The notes under the pieces: generated by a model | Told to the model about the DNA's origin: nothing | The model's database searches: none | The model's input: only the letters and a program-made list of their open reading frames with translations | Position numbers and translations under genes: made by a program | Assembly: GCA_965279735.1 (NCBI GenBank) | Contig: OZ257260.1 | Span: forward strand, 3,844,001 to 3,908,000 | Length of the DNA stretch: 64,000 nt | Direction of reading: 5' to 3' | Origin: CAIUGU01 sp965279735 | Lineage (GTDB): Bacteria > Pseudomonadota > Gammaproteobacteria > Steroidobacterales > Steroidobacteraceae | In this document: positions 52,035 to 62,149 of the stretch, in pieces | How the letters are laid out: each line of letters begins with the position of its first letter | Position numbering within the stretch: the stretch's first letter is position 1

Positions 52035-53096
52035 TCAGCCCCCGATGTAGTACATCTCGATCTTGCGCAGTGGATGTTCCTGCATGGAGGCGCGTTGTTC
52101 GCTGTAGCGGTCTTCCCGGCGAACCCAGGTGTTGCGCAGCAGATCTCTGAGTTCCGCGTCGGTCGCGCCGTCGCGCAAGGGAGTCTTCAGGTCGGTACCG
52201 GAAGTGGCAAAGAGGCAGGTGTAGAAAACGCCTTCCGATGACAGGCGCGCACGGGTGCAGTCGCCGCAGAAAGGTTGCGTGACCGAAGAGATGAAGCCCA
52301 CTTCGCCCTTGCCATCGTCGAACACGTAGCGTTCGGCGACTTCACCGCGGTAATTCCCGGCTGCAGCATGTGCCGGCCAGCGCTCACCGATGCGGCCCAT
52401 GAGTTCCCGCGAGGGAACGACGCGGTCCAGGCTCCAGTGATTGCGGTTGCCGACGTCCATGTACTCGATGAAGCGCACGATGACCCCGGTGCCGCGGAAG
52501 CGCTCGACAAGATCCAGCACGGTGTGATCGTTGAGCCCGCGTTCGACGACAGCGTTGATTTTGATCGGTTCCAGACCGCTGTCGATGGCCGCCTGGATGC
52601 CTTCGAGAACCTGGTCGACACCCTGGAAACCGCCGCTCATTTTCGCGAACACATCGGGATCGAGCGTGTCGAGACTGACGGTGACCCGCTTGAGTCCATT
52701 GGCCTTCAGCTCCGCCGCATGCTTGGCGAGCAGGATGCCGTTGGTGGTGAGTGCGACGTCTTCCACGCCTTCGAGCGCCGAAAGTTCGCCGACGAGTTCC
52801 GCCACATTTGGCCTCAGCAGCGGTTCGCCTCCCGTGAGGCGTACCTTGCGAACTCCCAGTTCGACGAACAGGCGCGTGACGCGGAGGATTTCCTCAAATG
52901 AAAGACGCTGCGTGGGTTTCAGGAAGCGGTAGTTCTCGTGGAAGGTCTCGCGCGGCATGCAATACGGGCAGCGGAAATTGCACCGATCCATGACGGAGAT
53001 CCGCAGGTCATGCAGCGGGCGGCCGAGCGTGTCCCGCGGCTTGGGCGACACCGGCATTGAAACGACTTTGGTGGTTTCCGTCATGATCCTGATCAC
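52035..53096 (-). CDS. moaA: GTP 3',8-cyclase MoaA (radical SAM)
   Basis: The 353-residue enzyme has the radical SAM cluster motif in MDRCNFRCPYCMP (CxxxCxxC), the GGEPLLRP loop and a second C-terminal 4Fe-4S site in CGDCTRARLSSEGVFYTCLF, and it ends in the Gly-Gly dipeptide required for catalysis in MoaA. Starts are possible at GTG 53096, which overlaps the moeA stop (GTGA), and ATG 53084. It catalyses the first step of molybdenum cofactor synthesis. The overlap with moeA points to one operon. Confidence 0.95.
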   Translation of the reverse strand: MIRIMTETTKVVSMPVSPKPRDTLGRPLHDLRISVMDRCNFRCPYCMPRETFHENYRFLKPTQRLSFEEILRVTRLFVELGVRKVRLTGGEPLLRPNVAELVGELSALEGVEDVALTTNGILLAKHAAELKANGLKRVTVSLDTLDPDVFAKMSGGFQGVDQVLEGIQAAIDSGLEPIKINAVVERGLNDHTVLDLVERFRGTGVIVRFIEYMDVGNRNHWSLDRVVPSRELMGRIGERWPAHAAAGNYRGEVAERYVFDDGKGEVGFISSVTQPFCGDCTRARLSSEGVFYTCLFATSGTDLKTPLRDGATDAELRDLLRNTWVRREDRYSEQRASMQEHPLRKIEMYYIGG

Positions 53097-54289
53097 CAGG
53101 CGTAGAACGCTGCGCTCGAGCCCGCTGCCGCAGTCCGCGGCCCGCTGCCAAGCTCCACGAATCCATCGGTTCCCTTCAGCGAGATGAAATCCCCCGAGCC
53201 CCTCGTCGGTTTCGGGGTGGCAATGTTCCTGCCGGTCTCGTCCACGGCAAGTTTGACTGGCAGGAATATCGAAAGTCCCGCCGGTACCTCTATGGCTTTG
53301 TCGAGCGCCACCTTGATGGGTGCGGTCTTAGCTCCCATGGCGGCAAACAGCCCTGGAATCACATACCGGACACAACTGACGAGCGTCGACACGGGATTGC
53401 CGGGCAGAGCATAGACCGCTTTGTCAGGGCGGCGCACCCCGAACCACATGGGTTTGCCAGGTCGCTGCGCCACTTTATGGAAAACCACACTCACGCCCAG
53501 TTCATTCAGTACCCGCGGAACATAGTCGAAGCGGCCCATGGAGACGCCGCCGCTCAGGACCAGCGTGTCATGCGTATCGAGATGCGCGCGGATTCGTTCG
53601 CGCAGGATATCGAGCTTATCCGGCAGATGATCGTGCGCCACTTTCGAGAAGCCGCGCCGTTGCAGCGCTGCGACCACGGCATAGGCGTTCGAGCGGCGGA
53701 TCTGCCAATCGTGGATCGGTAGTCCCGGTTCCACCAGCTCATCACCTGTGGAGATCACCATGATGCGGGGTTCTGCAGCGACCTGGACGGCTGCCAGACC
53801 TGCCGAGGCGACAATCGCGATTTCAGGCGCGTGCAGCAACGTGCCGACCTCGAGCAGCGGATCTCCCGCGCGACTGTCGAGCCCTCGCAGGTGCACGTTC
53901 AGCCAGGGTGTGGCCTTGACCTCCGCGGCAAGGTGAATGCTGCTCTCCACGCGATTGAGCTGTTCCACCGGAATCACGCAATCGCAGCCCGCGGGGAGCA
54001 CGGCTCCGGTCATGACTTCGATGCAAGTGGAGGAGTCGGGCAGCGCTGATTGGGGGGCGCCCGCAGCCTGCGTTCCGACAACCGCGAATTCACGAAGTCC
54101 CTGTTCCCAGGCACTGCTTGCAATGGCAATGCCATCCATCGCGACACGGTGAAAAGGGGGTTGATCGCGTTCGGCGAAGACTGCCTGCCGCAGCACCTTG
54201 CCATTCAATGCAGCCAGTGAAAGGGTTTCCGTTTCTGCAACGGGAACATGGCTGGCGATGGCCGCCTCGGCCTCAGGCGGAGAAAGCAT
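53093..54289 (-). CDS. moeA: molybdopterin molybdotransferase MoeA
   Basis: From ATG 54289 the product is 398 residues; the longer frame begins at TTG 54310. FHRVAMDGIAI near the N-terminus, TGAVLPAGCDCVIPVEQ, VISTGDELVEPG, VLSGGVSMGRFDYVPRVL and ALPGNPVSTLVSCVRYVIP match MoeA, which inserts molybdate into adenylylated molybdopterin. It is the second gene of the minus-strand Moco operon, 24 bases downstream of a small secreted protein gene. Confidence 0.94.
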   Translation of the reverse strand: MLSPPEAEAAIASHVPVAETETLSLAALNGKVLRQAVFAERDQPPFHRVAMDGIAIASSAWEQGLREFAVVGTQAAGAPQSALPDSSTCIEVMTGAVLPAGCDCVIPVEQLNRVESSIHLAAEVKATPWLNVHLRGLDSRAGDPLLEVGTLLHAPEIAIVASAGLAAVQVAAEPRIMVISTGDELVEPGLPIHDWQIRRSNAYAVVAALQRRGFSKVAHDHLPDKLDILRERIRAHLDTHDTLVLSGGVSMGRFDYVPRVLNELGVSVVFHKVAQRPGKPMWFGVRRPDKAVYALPGNPVSTLVSCVRYVIPGLFAAMGAKTAPIKVALDKAIEVPAGLSIFLPVKLAVDETGRNIATPKPTRGSGDFISLKGTDGFVELGSGPRTAAAGSSAAFYAW

Positions 54290-54313
54290 GGGGCCGGGCG
54301 GCTGCAGCAATAA

Positions 54314-54682
54314 TCAGCCAGGGTTCTTCGACTTGAACGCCTTCAACTGCGCGTTGAACTTGGTCGCATACTTTTCCAGCTCATCCACGGCAGCGTTGTG
54401 CTTCGCGGTCTGGATGCCCTTGATCTGCTTGATCTGGTCTGCCGTCGGCTCGGCGATCGCGGCGATCTGCGATTCCGATTCGGTTTCGAGGCAGCTCAGG
54501 TAAGCGTTGATGTCGGTGTTGTACTGCTTCACTGCAGTCATGGCGGCGACGATCTGCTCCTGCGAGGCGGTCTTGCCATCGGGAATTTCGGTCGTCGCCC
54601 GCGGATAGATACATTCGGCGCCAGCTGCCATGGACAGCGTGAGAGCGGCAAGAGTGGTGAACGTAAGCAGAACTGTCTTCAT
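54314..54682 (-). CDS. hypothetical periplasmic protein
   Basis: The 122-residue protein has a Sec signal peptide (MKTVLLTFTTLAALTLSMAAGA, cut before ECIYPR), then a mostly helical mature part with KQYNTDINAYLSCLETESESQIAAIAEP and a Lys-rich tail. It has two mature cysteines that could pair. I do not recognise a family. It lies first in the minus-strand Moco operon, so it may share its regulation, but a role in molybdenum metabolism is only inferred. Confidence 0.7.
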   Translation of the reverse strand: MKTVLLTFTTLAALTLSMAAGAECIYPRATTEIPDGKTASQEQIVAAMTAVKQYNTDINAYLSCLETESESQIAAIAEPTADQIKQIKGIQTAKHNAAVDELEKYATKFNAQLKAFKSKNPG

Positions 54683-54797
54683 GGCGCGAGGCCCCCGGAG
54701 TGTTGAAGTTTCAGAATAGTCTTAGAGGTCAGCCGTTAAGCTTAAGTTCTATCTTAGACGGGTGCCTGAAGCCTTGGCTACTGGGGCCGCAATGGAC

Positions 54798-54823
54798 ATC
54801 GATGTACCTGTGCATATATAACG
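54798..54823 (+). promoter_or_regulatory. putative ModE box in the modA/Moco divergent region
   Basis: ATCGATGTACC-TGTGCA-TATATAACG closely follows the ModE operator pattern (ATCGCTATATA-N6-TATATAACGAT), with the right half nearly perfect. It overlaps a TATATA -10-like element about 55-80 bases upstream of modA. Since the Moco operon starts in the other direction from the same 195-base gap, it could control both. Confidence 0.65.
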
Positions 54824-54877
54824 CGGCGCATCCGGGCCGGTAAAACATTACACGGCCTGTCTTTTCCTGGAGACCCC

Positions 54878-55672
54878 ATGCGCCGCTTCCTTGCCAGATC
54901 GCTCGGGCCTGCATTGGTCCTGTTGTTGGGAAGCGCTGCCTGTCTGGATGCAGGCGCTGCCGGGCAAGCGGCTGTACGCGTGGCGGTCGCAGCGAACTTC
55001 AAGCAGACTGCCGACCGCCTCGCGGAGAAATTCTCGAAACAAACCGGAGAGTTACCGCCGGTCATCAGCAGCGGTGCCAGTGGGCTTCTCTACAGCCAGA
55101 TCACCCAGGGCGCGCCCTTCGACGTTTTCTTCTCTGCTGACAGGGAGCGGCCCGCCCTGCTTGAGATTGCCGGACTGACGGTGCCGGGATCGCGATATAC
55201 CTATGCCATCGGCAAGCTGGTGCTATGGCGGCCGGGACAGCCATGGACGGGCACGCTCGAACAGGCACTCAAGGCCAGTAATGTCAGGGTGGTTTCCATC
55301 GCTAATCCCGCTGTGGCACCGTATGGAGCCGCAGCGCAACAAGTGCTTGAAAAGTCGGGATTGTGGATTTCGCCGCCGTTCAAGATCGTCCAGGGCGAAA
55401 GCATCGGGCAAACCTTCCAGTTCGCCGCGACGGGAAACGCGCAGCTCGGGTTCATCGCGTTGTCGCAGGTGCGGGAGTTGAGCATGGGCCAGACGCCCAT
55501 TGACGGTGAAATCCTGGAAATCGACCAGCAGTTGTACGCACCGCTCGCGCAGGATGTGGTGCGTCTGAAACACTCCACAGGCAATCCTGCCGTGGCGCGC
55601 TTCCTCGATTTCGTCCGCAGCCCGGACGGCCGCGCAATCATCTCCGCCGCCGGTTACGCTTCGGGTCCATGA
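54878..55672 (+). CDS. modA: molybdate ABC transporter, periplasmic substrate-binding protein
   Basis: The 264-residue protein has a signal peptide (residues 1-28, LVLLLGSAACLDAGAAGQ) and the ModA fold: VRVAVAANFKQTADRLAEKFSKQTG, ISSGASGLLYSQITQGAPFDVFFSADRERP and SIANPAVAPYGAAAQQVLEKSG, which carry the Ser/Ala/Tyr oxyanion pocket. It captures molybdate or tungstate for the ModBC importer. GGAG lies eight bases before the ATG, and a ModE-box match lies in the promoter region. Confidence 0.94.
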   Translation: MRRFLARSLGPALVLLLGSAACLDAGAAGQAAVRVAVAANFKQTADRLAEKFSKQTGELPPVISSGASGLLYSQITQGAPFDVFFSADRERPALLEIAGLTVPGSRYTYAIGKLVLWRPGQPWTGTLEQALKASNVRVVSIANPAVAPYGAAAQQVLEKSGLWISPPFKIVQGESIGQTFQFAATGNAQLGFIALSQVRELSMGQTPIDGEILEIDQQLYAPLAQDVVRLKHSTGNPAVARFLDFVRSPDGRAIISAAGYASGP

Positions 55673-56343
55673 ATTCCGCCCTCGATCTGACCCCGCTTTA
55701 TTTAAGCATCAGGCTGTCTTTCGTCACGACACTGGTACTGCTTCTTCTCGGTACGCCGCTGGCGTGGTGGCTGGCCAATGGCCGGGCCCGCATCCGCGTC
55801 CTCGTTGAAGCCCTGGTTGTCCTGCCCATCGTTCTACCGCCGACCGTTCTGGGTTTCTATCTCCTGAGTCTGCTCGGAGCGAACGGTCCGCTGGGATCGC
55901 TGCTTGCGCGCTTCGACACGCACCTCGTATTCAGTTTCACGGGACTCGTGATTGGCTCTGTCGTGTTCTCGTTGCCGTTCGTCGTCTATCCCCTCAAGAA
56001 TGCTTTCGAGAAAGTCTCGCGGCCCCAGCTTGAAGCTGCAGCGACTCTGGGCGCCGGACCGTTGGATCGGTTTTTCTCGGTCGCGGTGCCTGCGTCGGCT
56101 TCCGGATTTCTCGCAGCAGCAGTACTGGTCTTTGCACACACGCTGGGTGAGTTCGGTGTCGTGCTGATGCTCGGCGGGAACATCCCCGACGAAACGCAGG
56201 TCCTGTCGATCGCCATCTACAACTACGTCGAGCAACTGCAATACGCCCCTGCGCACGTGCTGTCCGCCGGGCTCGTTGCGTTTTCCTTCATCGTGCTGGC
56301 GATCCTGCATTTCACGAACGAGCGGCGGAGTGCGCGCGCATGA
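55669..56343 (+). CDS. modB: molybdate ABC transporter permease
   Basis: The 224-residue inner-membrane protein has five to six helices and the binding-protein-dependent permease loop EAAATLGAGPLDRFFSVAVPAS, which contacts ModC. LPIVLPPTVLGFYLLSLLG and HTLGEFGVVLMLGGNIPDETQVLSIAIYNYVE are ModB signatures. Its ATG overlaps the modA stop by four bases and its stop overlaps modC, so the three are translated as a unit. Confidence 0.95.
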   Translation: MNSALDLTPLYLSIRLSFVTTLVLLLLGTPLAWWLANGRARIRVLVEALVVLPIVLPPTVLGFYLLSLLGANGPLGSLLARFDTHLVFSFTGLVIGSVVFSLPFVVYPLKNAFEKVSRPQLEAAATLGAGPLDRFFSVAVPASASGFLAAAVLVFAHTLGEFGVVLMLGGNIPDETQVLSIAIYNYVEQLQYAPAHVLSAGLVAFSFIVLAILHFTNERRSARA

Positions 56344-57419
56344 CGCGCCTCAACGGCCGGTTCACATTGCACCGAGGCGAATTCATCCTCGATACGGCGT
56401 TCGATTCGCAGGGCACTGGAGTCACCGCGCTTTGCGGCCCGTCGGGAGCAGGAAAGACCAGCTTGCTCCGATGCATCGCAGGGCTTGAAAAGCCCGCCGC
56501 CGGATCGCTGTCCGTGGGGGGGCAGACCTGGTTCGACAGTGAGCGCAGGGTTGACGTGCCGGCGCATCGACGCGCCATCGGCTATGTCACGCAGGAGCCG
56601 AGTCTGTTTGCGCATCTGTCGGTGCAGGAGAACCTCAAATACGGCTACCAGCGCTTGCCGGAGGGCTCGCGCAAGACTGCATTCGAAGATGTCGTCGAAG
56701 GGCTCGGCCTCGATTCACTGTTGACGCGCCGGATCACTCATCTGTCGGGTGGCGAGCGCCAGCGCGTCGCGATTGGCCGCGCGCTGTTACGCAGTCCTGA
56801 TGTCCTGTTGCTGGATGAGCCCGTGTCCGCCCTGGATGTCCGGAGTCGCATCGATGTCCTGCGCTATCTTCAGCAGGTCCTTGCACGCTTTGCAGTCCGC
56901 TGCATCTACGTGAGCCACGATCTGCGTGAAGCGGCCCGCATTGCAAGCGAGATGCTGTGGATGGAGCGCGGCAAAGTCATCGCGCAAGGTGCGACCCATG
57001 ACGTCCTGACAGACGTGCACCTGCCTTTTGCCGAACTCGATGAAGCCGAGAGCCTGCTCGAAGGTGTCATCGAAGGGCACGATAGCGAGATGGGGCTGAC
57101 GCGTATTCTCTGCGCCGGCAGTACCCTGTGGTTGCCGCAAGTGGACGCAGTGATCGGTTCGCGGCATCGCGTCCAGATCGCGGCCCGCGATGTCAGCCTC
57201 GCACTGGCCGCACCGCTGAATCTAAGCATCCTCAACATACTTCCCGCACGCATCACCGAGCTCGTCGATGCTCCCCAACCTGCCCAGATGCTCGTGCGAC
57301 TCGATGTCGCAGGCAATCCTCTGCTCGCGCGCATCACCCGTAAATCGGCAGTAGCGTTAAATCTTCAGGCAGGAACTTACGTGTGGGCGCTCGTAAAGAG
57401 CGTTGCATTGGCGGAGTAG
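56340..57419 (+). CDS. modC: molybdate ABC transporter ATP-binding protein
   Basis: The 359-residue ATPase has Walker A CGPSGAGKTSLLR, signature LSGGERQRVAIGRAL, Walker B VLLLDEPVSALD and the H-loop in YVSHDLREA. The last ~70 residues (LNLSILNILPARITELV to VALNLQAGTYVWALVKSVALAE) are the TOBE/Mop molybdate-binding domain, giving the usual ModC length. It powers molybdate import. It converges with the ModE-like gene with no gap. Confidence 0.95.
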   Translation: MTRLNGRFTLHRGEFILDTAFDSQGTGVTALCGPSGAGKTSLLRCIAGLEKPAAGSLSVGGQTWFDSERRVDVPAHRRAIGYVTQEPSLFAHLSVQENLKYGYQRLPEGSRKTAFEDVVEGLGLDSLLTRRITHLSGGERQRVAIGRALLRSPDVLLLDEPVSALDVRSRIDVLRYLQQVLARFAVRCIYVSHDLREAARIASEMLWMERGKVIAQGATHDVLTDVHLPFAELDEAESLLEGVIEGHDSEMGLTRILCAGSTLWLPQVDAVIGSRHRVQIAARDVSLALAAPLNLSILNILPARITELVDAPQPAQMLVRLDVAGNPLLARITRKSAVALNLQAGTYVWALVKSVALAE

Positions 57420-57761
57420 CTACCGCCCAACAAGTTGTTGGAGCGCCTTGAGGTGGGGGGAGGCGGCGGATTGCGCGGCTTTTTCCAGCTCGCGATAGTG
57501 TTTGATGATCTGTTCGCCGGCCGGAGTGAGTTCGGCGCCGCCGCCGCGTTTGCCTCCGGTTGCAGTGGCGATGACGGGTGTCTTGAAGGACTGGTTCATC
57601 GCGTCGAGGAGCATCCAGGCGCGGCGATACGACATATCTAGCTGGCGCGCGGCCGCAGAAATCGATTTGTGGTCCCGCACTGTTTCCAGAAGCGTGATCT
57701 TGCCCGGGCCTACCCGGCCGGCTTCGGCGGACAGATCTACACGCAGACTGAGTTTTGCCAC
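57420..57761 (-). CDS. modE: single-domain ModE-like winged-helix regulator
   Basis: From GTG 57761, behind an AAGGA, the product is 113 residues; the frame is open further but lacks a better start. KITLLETVRDHKSISAAARQLDMSYRRAWMLLDAMNQSF and the GGKRGGGAELTPAGEQIIKHYRELE segment are typical of the ModE/LysR-type N-terminal winged helix. Full-length ModE (~260 residues) also has two TOBE molybdate-binding domains, which are absent here. It probably binds the ModE-type site before modA, but how it would sense molybdate is unclear. Confidence 0.85.
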   Translation of the reverse strand: MAKLSLRVDLSAEAGRVGPGKITLLETVRDHKSISAAARQLDMSYRRAWMLLDAMNQSFKTPVIATATGGKRGGGAELTPAGEQIIKHYRELEKAAQSAASPHLKALQQLVGR

Positions 57762-57885
57762 GTTGCCGTCCTTGTGAGGGAAATAATCCAATGGTCGGGC
57801 TCGCAGCCAGTTTATCTCTTCGCCGCTGATCCTTGAATGATTCGCCTGGCATAGAATCCATTCACCCCGTCCAGAGTCACCGATC

Positions 57886-59421
<1,536 letters not shown>

Positions 59422-59435
59422 TTTTCAGCCGATAG

Positions 59436-59897
59436 TCAGCGGATAGGCAGCTCACGCGATTTCTGGACGGTGCGCAACGCGAAGCTGGAATGCACGCGCG
59501 CGACGCCCGGCAGGCGGGTGAGGTGTTTGGCGTGGACGCGTTCATAGTCGTCCATGTCCGCGACGACCACCCGCAGCAGGTAGTCGAAGTCGCCTGTCAT
59601 CAGGTAGCACTCCATCACCTCCGGGATTTCCTTCACCGCTTCTTCGAAGGCCTTGAGGTCGCTTTCATCCTGCCGGTCGAGCGTGATGCTCACGAATACG
59701 TTCGTGGCGAGACCGGCCTTGCGCTGGCTGAGCAGGGCGGCGTACCCCTCGATCAGTCCGCTTTCCTCTAGTGCACGCACCCGCCGCAGACATGCTGATT
59801 CCGACAGATTGACCCGCTGGGCGAGGGTGCTGTTGGGCAGCCGGCCGTCGAGCTGCAAGGCTCTCAGGATGGCTCGATCATGCGAATCCAGCGTCAT
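59436..59897 (-). CDS. Lrp/AsnC family transcriptional regulator
   Basis: The 153-residue protein is a standard feast/famine regulator: LDSHDRAILRALQLDGRLPNSTLAQRVNLSESACLRRVRALEESGLIEGYAALL (helix-turn-helix), then the RAM domain with VKEIPEVMECYLMTGDFDYLLRVVVADMDDYERV and RLPGVARVHSSFALRTVQKSRELPI. It is divergent from alanine dehydrogenase, which strongly suggests that it controls ald in response to an amino acid. Confidence 0.92.
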   Translation of the reverse strand: MTLDSHDRAILRALQLDGRLPNSTLAQRVNLSESACLRRVRALEESGLIEGYAALLSQRKAGLATNVFVSITLDRQDESDLKAFEEAVKEIPEVMECYLMTGDFDYLLRVVVADMDDYERVHAKHLTRLPGVARVHSSFALRTVQKSRELPIR

Positions 59898-60042
59898 TAC
59901 GCAATAATCCTTCGGTAATTTAAAATATATCGGTGGAATAGTTCATATCTGGCGTGTTTATACCCCAAATCCGCAGGTTTCAGCCACTGGCGGGAAGTAG
60001 AGTGAATTCAGCGCTTTATCTACCTGCAACCGGAGCCAAGCC
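59898..60042. promoter_or_regulatory. divergent Lrp/ald promoter region
   Basis: The 145-base gap between the two divergent genes has an unusually AT-rich block (59905-59950, with TAATTTAAAATATAT) in an otherwise GC-rich context. Lrp-family proteins bind such sequences. A GGAG site precedes ald. The exact operator cannot be fixed from sequence alone. Confidence 0.5.
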
Positions 60043-61179
60043 ATGCGTATCGGAGTTCCAAAGGAAATCAAAACCCATGAGTATCGCGTCGGCCTGATTC
60101 CAGCCGGCGCGCGTGAACTCATTCAGTCGGGTCATGAAGTCATCGTGGAAAGCGGTGCGGGTGCGGGCATTGGTTTCGAGGATGCGGCTTACCGCGGCGT
60201 AGGTGCCCGGATCGCCGCGACGGCTGCCGAGGTTTTTGCTGCCGCCGACCTGATCGTCAAGGTCAAGGAGCCCCAGGCGGCCGAATTCCCGCTGCTGCGG
60301 AAAGGCCAGGTGCTCTTCACCTATCTGCATCTCGCCCCGGATCCTGATCAGGCACATGCCCTTCGTCAGGCCGGTGTGACAGCCTTCGCCTATGAAACCG
60401 TCACGGCTCCGGACGGTTCGTTGCCACTCCTGACGCCCATGAGTGAAGTCGCAGGGCGCTTGTCGGTACAGGTGGGCGCAGTCAGCCTGCAGAAAGCCAA
60501 TGGCGGGATGGGTGTATTGCTTGGAGGGGTGGCGGGCGTGCTGCCTGCAAAGGTTCTGGTGCTTGGCGGCGGCGTTGCCGGCACCAACGCCATCGAGATG
60601 GCCGTTGGTCTGCAGGCGGATGTCACCGTCGTCGATCGGTCGATCAAGCGATTGCGTGAACTGTCTGCGCAGTTCGGCAACCGCCTCAAGACTGTCTACT
60701 CGACTCAGGCCGCGATCGAAGCGCTCGTGCTTGAAGCCGATCTGGTGATTGGCGCGGTGCTGGTGGCCGGGGCTGCTGCGCCGAAGCTGGTCACCCGTGA
60801 CATGGTCAGGCGCATGAAGCCGGGCTCGGTACTCGTCGATATCTCCATCGACCAGGGGGGCTGCTTCGAAACCAGCCGTCCAACCACGCACGCCAATCCC
60901 ACCTATGTCGTCGATGACGTCGTGCACTACTGCGTTGCCAACATGCCGGGTGCAGTTGCCCGCACTTCGACCCTGGCACTGACCAACGCGACACTGCCTT
61001 TCGTCAAAGCCCTGGCGGGTCTGGGCTGGAAGGAAGCGCTGGCTCGCGATCCGCATCTGGCGAATGGCCTCAACATCCATGCCGGGGCGATCACTCACGA
61101 CGTAGTGGCGCGAGCCTTGGGCGTGCCGGTCAATCAGCCGCTCGCTGCAGAGACCGAGACGGCGCCTGCTGCTGCATGA
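60043..61179 (+). CDS. ald: alanine dehydrogenase
   Basis: The 378-residue protein matches the ~370-residue NAD-dependent alanine dehydrogenase. MRIGVPKEIKTHEYRVGLIPAGARELIQSGHEVIVESGAG, LFTYLHLAPDP, NGGMGVLLGGVAGVLPAKVLVLGGGVAGTNA (Rossmann glycine motif), DISIDQGGCFETSRPTTHANPTYVVDDVVHYCVANMPGAVA are diagnostic. It interconverts L-alanine and pyruvate plus ammonia. The divergent Lrp gene is its likely regulator, and a strong terminator follows. Confidence 0.96.
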   Translation: MRIGVPKEIKTHEYRVGLIPAGARELIQSGHEVIVESGAGAGIGFEDAAYRGVGARIAATAAEVFAAADLIVKVKEPQAAEFPLLRKGQVLFTYLHLAPDPDQAHALRQAGVTAFAYETVTAPDGSLPLLTPMSEVAGRLSVQVGAVSLQKANGGMGVLLGGVAGVLPAKVLVLGGGVAGTNAIEMAVGLQADVTVVDRSIKRLRELSAQFGNRLKTVYSTQAAIEALVLEADLVIGAVLVAGAAAPKLVTRDMVRRMKPGSVLVDISIDQGGCFETSRPTTHANPTYVVDDVVHYCVANMPGAVARTSTLALTNATLPFVKALAGLGWKEALARDPHLANGLNIHAGAITHDVVARALGVPVNQPLAAETETAPAAA

Positions 61180-61215
61180 GAAGTTCGTGCAGAAAAGGTT
61201 AGTGGAGATCAACGA

Positions 61216-61249
61216 CAGGGGGCAGGCGTCGGCTTGCCTCCTGTTTTTT
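61216..61249 (+). terminator. rho-independent terminator of ald
   Basis: CAGGGGGCAGGC at 61216-61227 pairs with GCTTGCCTCCTG at 61232-61243 (twelve positions, two G-U pairs, GTCG loop), followed by six Ts. It lies 37 bases after the ald stop. Confidence 0.9.
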
Positions 61250-61449
61250 ATTCAGAATATTTAAATCTTTGCGATGCGGGCGGAGCCGTCACGGCGGGTG
61301 TAGACGCGCACTCTTTCCCCTGCGGCGAACGCTTGGTCCGCGGGTTGAGCAACAGCAAGCGATGGCTGCCATGGATTGATTCCGCAGTAACACTCTGCGC
61401 TGCACTCCTCCTAGACTGCAGGGGAATGAGAGACGCGCGGGAGAACGTG

Positions 61450-61815
61450 ATGCGTGATCGTGTGACCGCGTTTTTCGCAAAAGCCACGACATTGAAAATG
61501 CCCGTGCTCGCTCTCTGTGTTGCTTTGCTTGCTTCGTGTGCCACGAATGGGGTCGGCGACACGTCTGTTCGCTCGGCACAGTGCACCGCCAAGGTTCTCG
61601 TTACTTTGCGGGCGGGGTCGCCATCAGGAAGAGTAGATCCGGACTTCGGAGCTTTGAGTCGCGCCGCTGGAGCCACTCTCTCCACGACAGACTCGTTCGG
61701 CTCCAACACCCGAATGATCACGATCAATGCCAAAGGCACCGACGAAGCCTGCGAGCGCGCGATCCAGCGGTTGCGGGATCATCCACGCGTCGAGGCGGTG
61801 CAGCAGGTCAGCTAG
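61450..61815 (+). CDS. hypothetical lipoprotein
   Basis: The start is placed at ATG 61450, with GGGAG eight bases upstream; the open frame extends upstream through the ald terminator region and is less likely there. The 121-residue product has a lipobox (LLASC near residue 31) after a hydrophobic stretch, so it should be a membrane-anchored lipoprotein. The mature part has two cysteines (AQCTAK, DEACERA) and a ferredoxin-like alternation, KVLVTLRAG to EAVQQVS, resembling a small inhibitor I9-like fold, but this is only a guess. Confidence 0.65.
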   Translation: MRDRVTAFFAKATTLKMPVLALCVALLASCATNGVGDTSVRSAQCTAKVLVTLRAGSPSGRVDPDFGALSRAAGATLSTTDSFGSNTRMITINAKGTDEACERAIQRLRDHPRVEAVQQVS

Positions 61816-61824
61816 TCGTGGTGA

Positions 61825-62139
61825 CTAGCGGGGACGGATCATCGCCAGCACACCCAGCAACAGGCCGATGCCAACCGCCAGGCCCATCGATTGCAGCGGT
61901 TGTTTGCGGATAAGCTTTTCCGCACGTTCTCCCGCGTCATGCAGATGTTCCGCGACCTCGCCCGGCAGGTCTGCCATTCCATCCCGCAGCGATTTGACCG
62001 ACTTGTAGGTACGGGCCCGTACGTCCGAGAGCTGATCTCCTGCCAGATCGCCCGTTGCTGCGAGCAGGGCCTCAGTGTCGCGCACTACCGAGTGGAGGTC
62101 CTTGTTGAGTCGTGAGGCGGCTTTGCGATAACTGGCCAT
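61825..62139 (-). CDS. DUF883 (ElaB/YqjD-like) membrane-anchored protein
   Basis: From ATG 62139, behind AAGGAG, the gene encodes 104 residues. The first ~75 residues are helical and charged (RLNKDLHSVVRDTEALLAATGDLAGDQLSDVRARTYKSVKSL), followed by RKQPLQSMGLAVGIGLLLGVLAMIRPR, one C-terminal transmembrane helix. This is the ElaB/YqjD/DUF883 pattern, stationary-phase inner-membrane proteins that bind ribosomes in E. coli. The AAGGAG overlaps the stop codon of the small ORF upstream. Confidence 0.85.
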   Translation of the reverse strand: MASYRKAASRLNKDLHSVVRDTEALLAATGDLAGDQLSDVRARTYKSVKSLRDGMADLPGEVAEHLHDAGERAEKLIRKQPLQSMGLAVGIGLLLGVLAMIRPR

Positions 62140-62149
62140 ATGAATCTCC

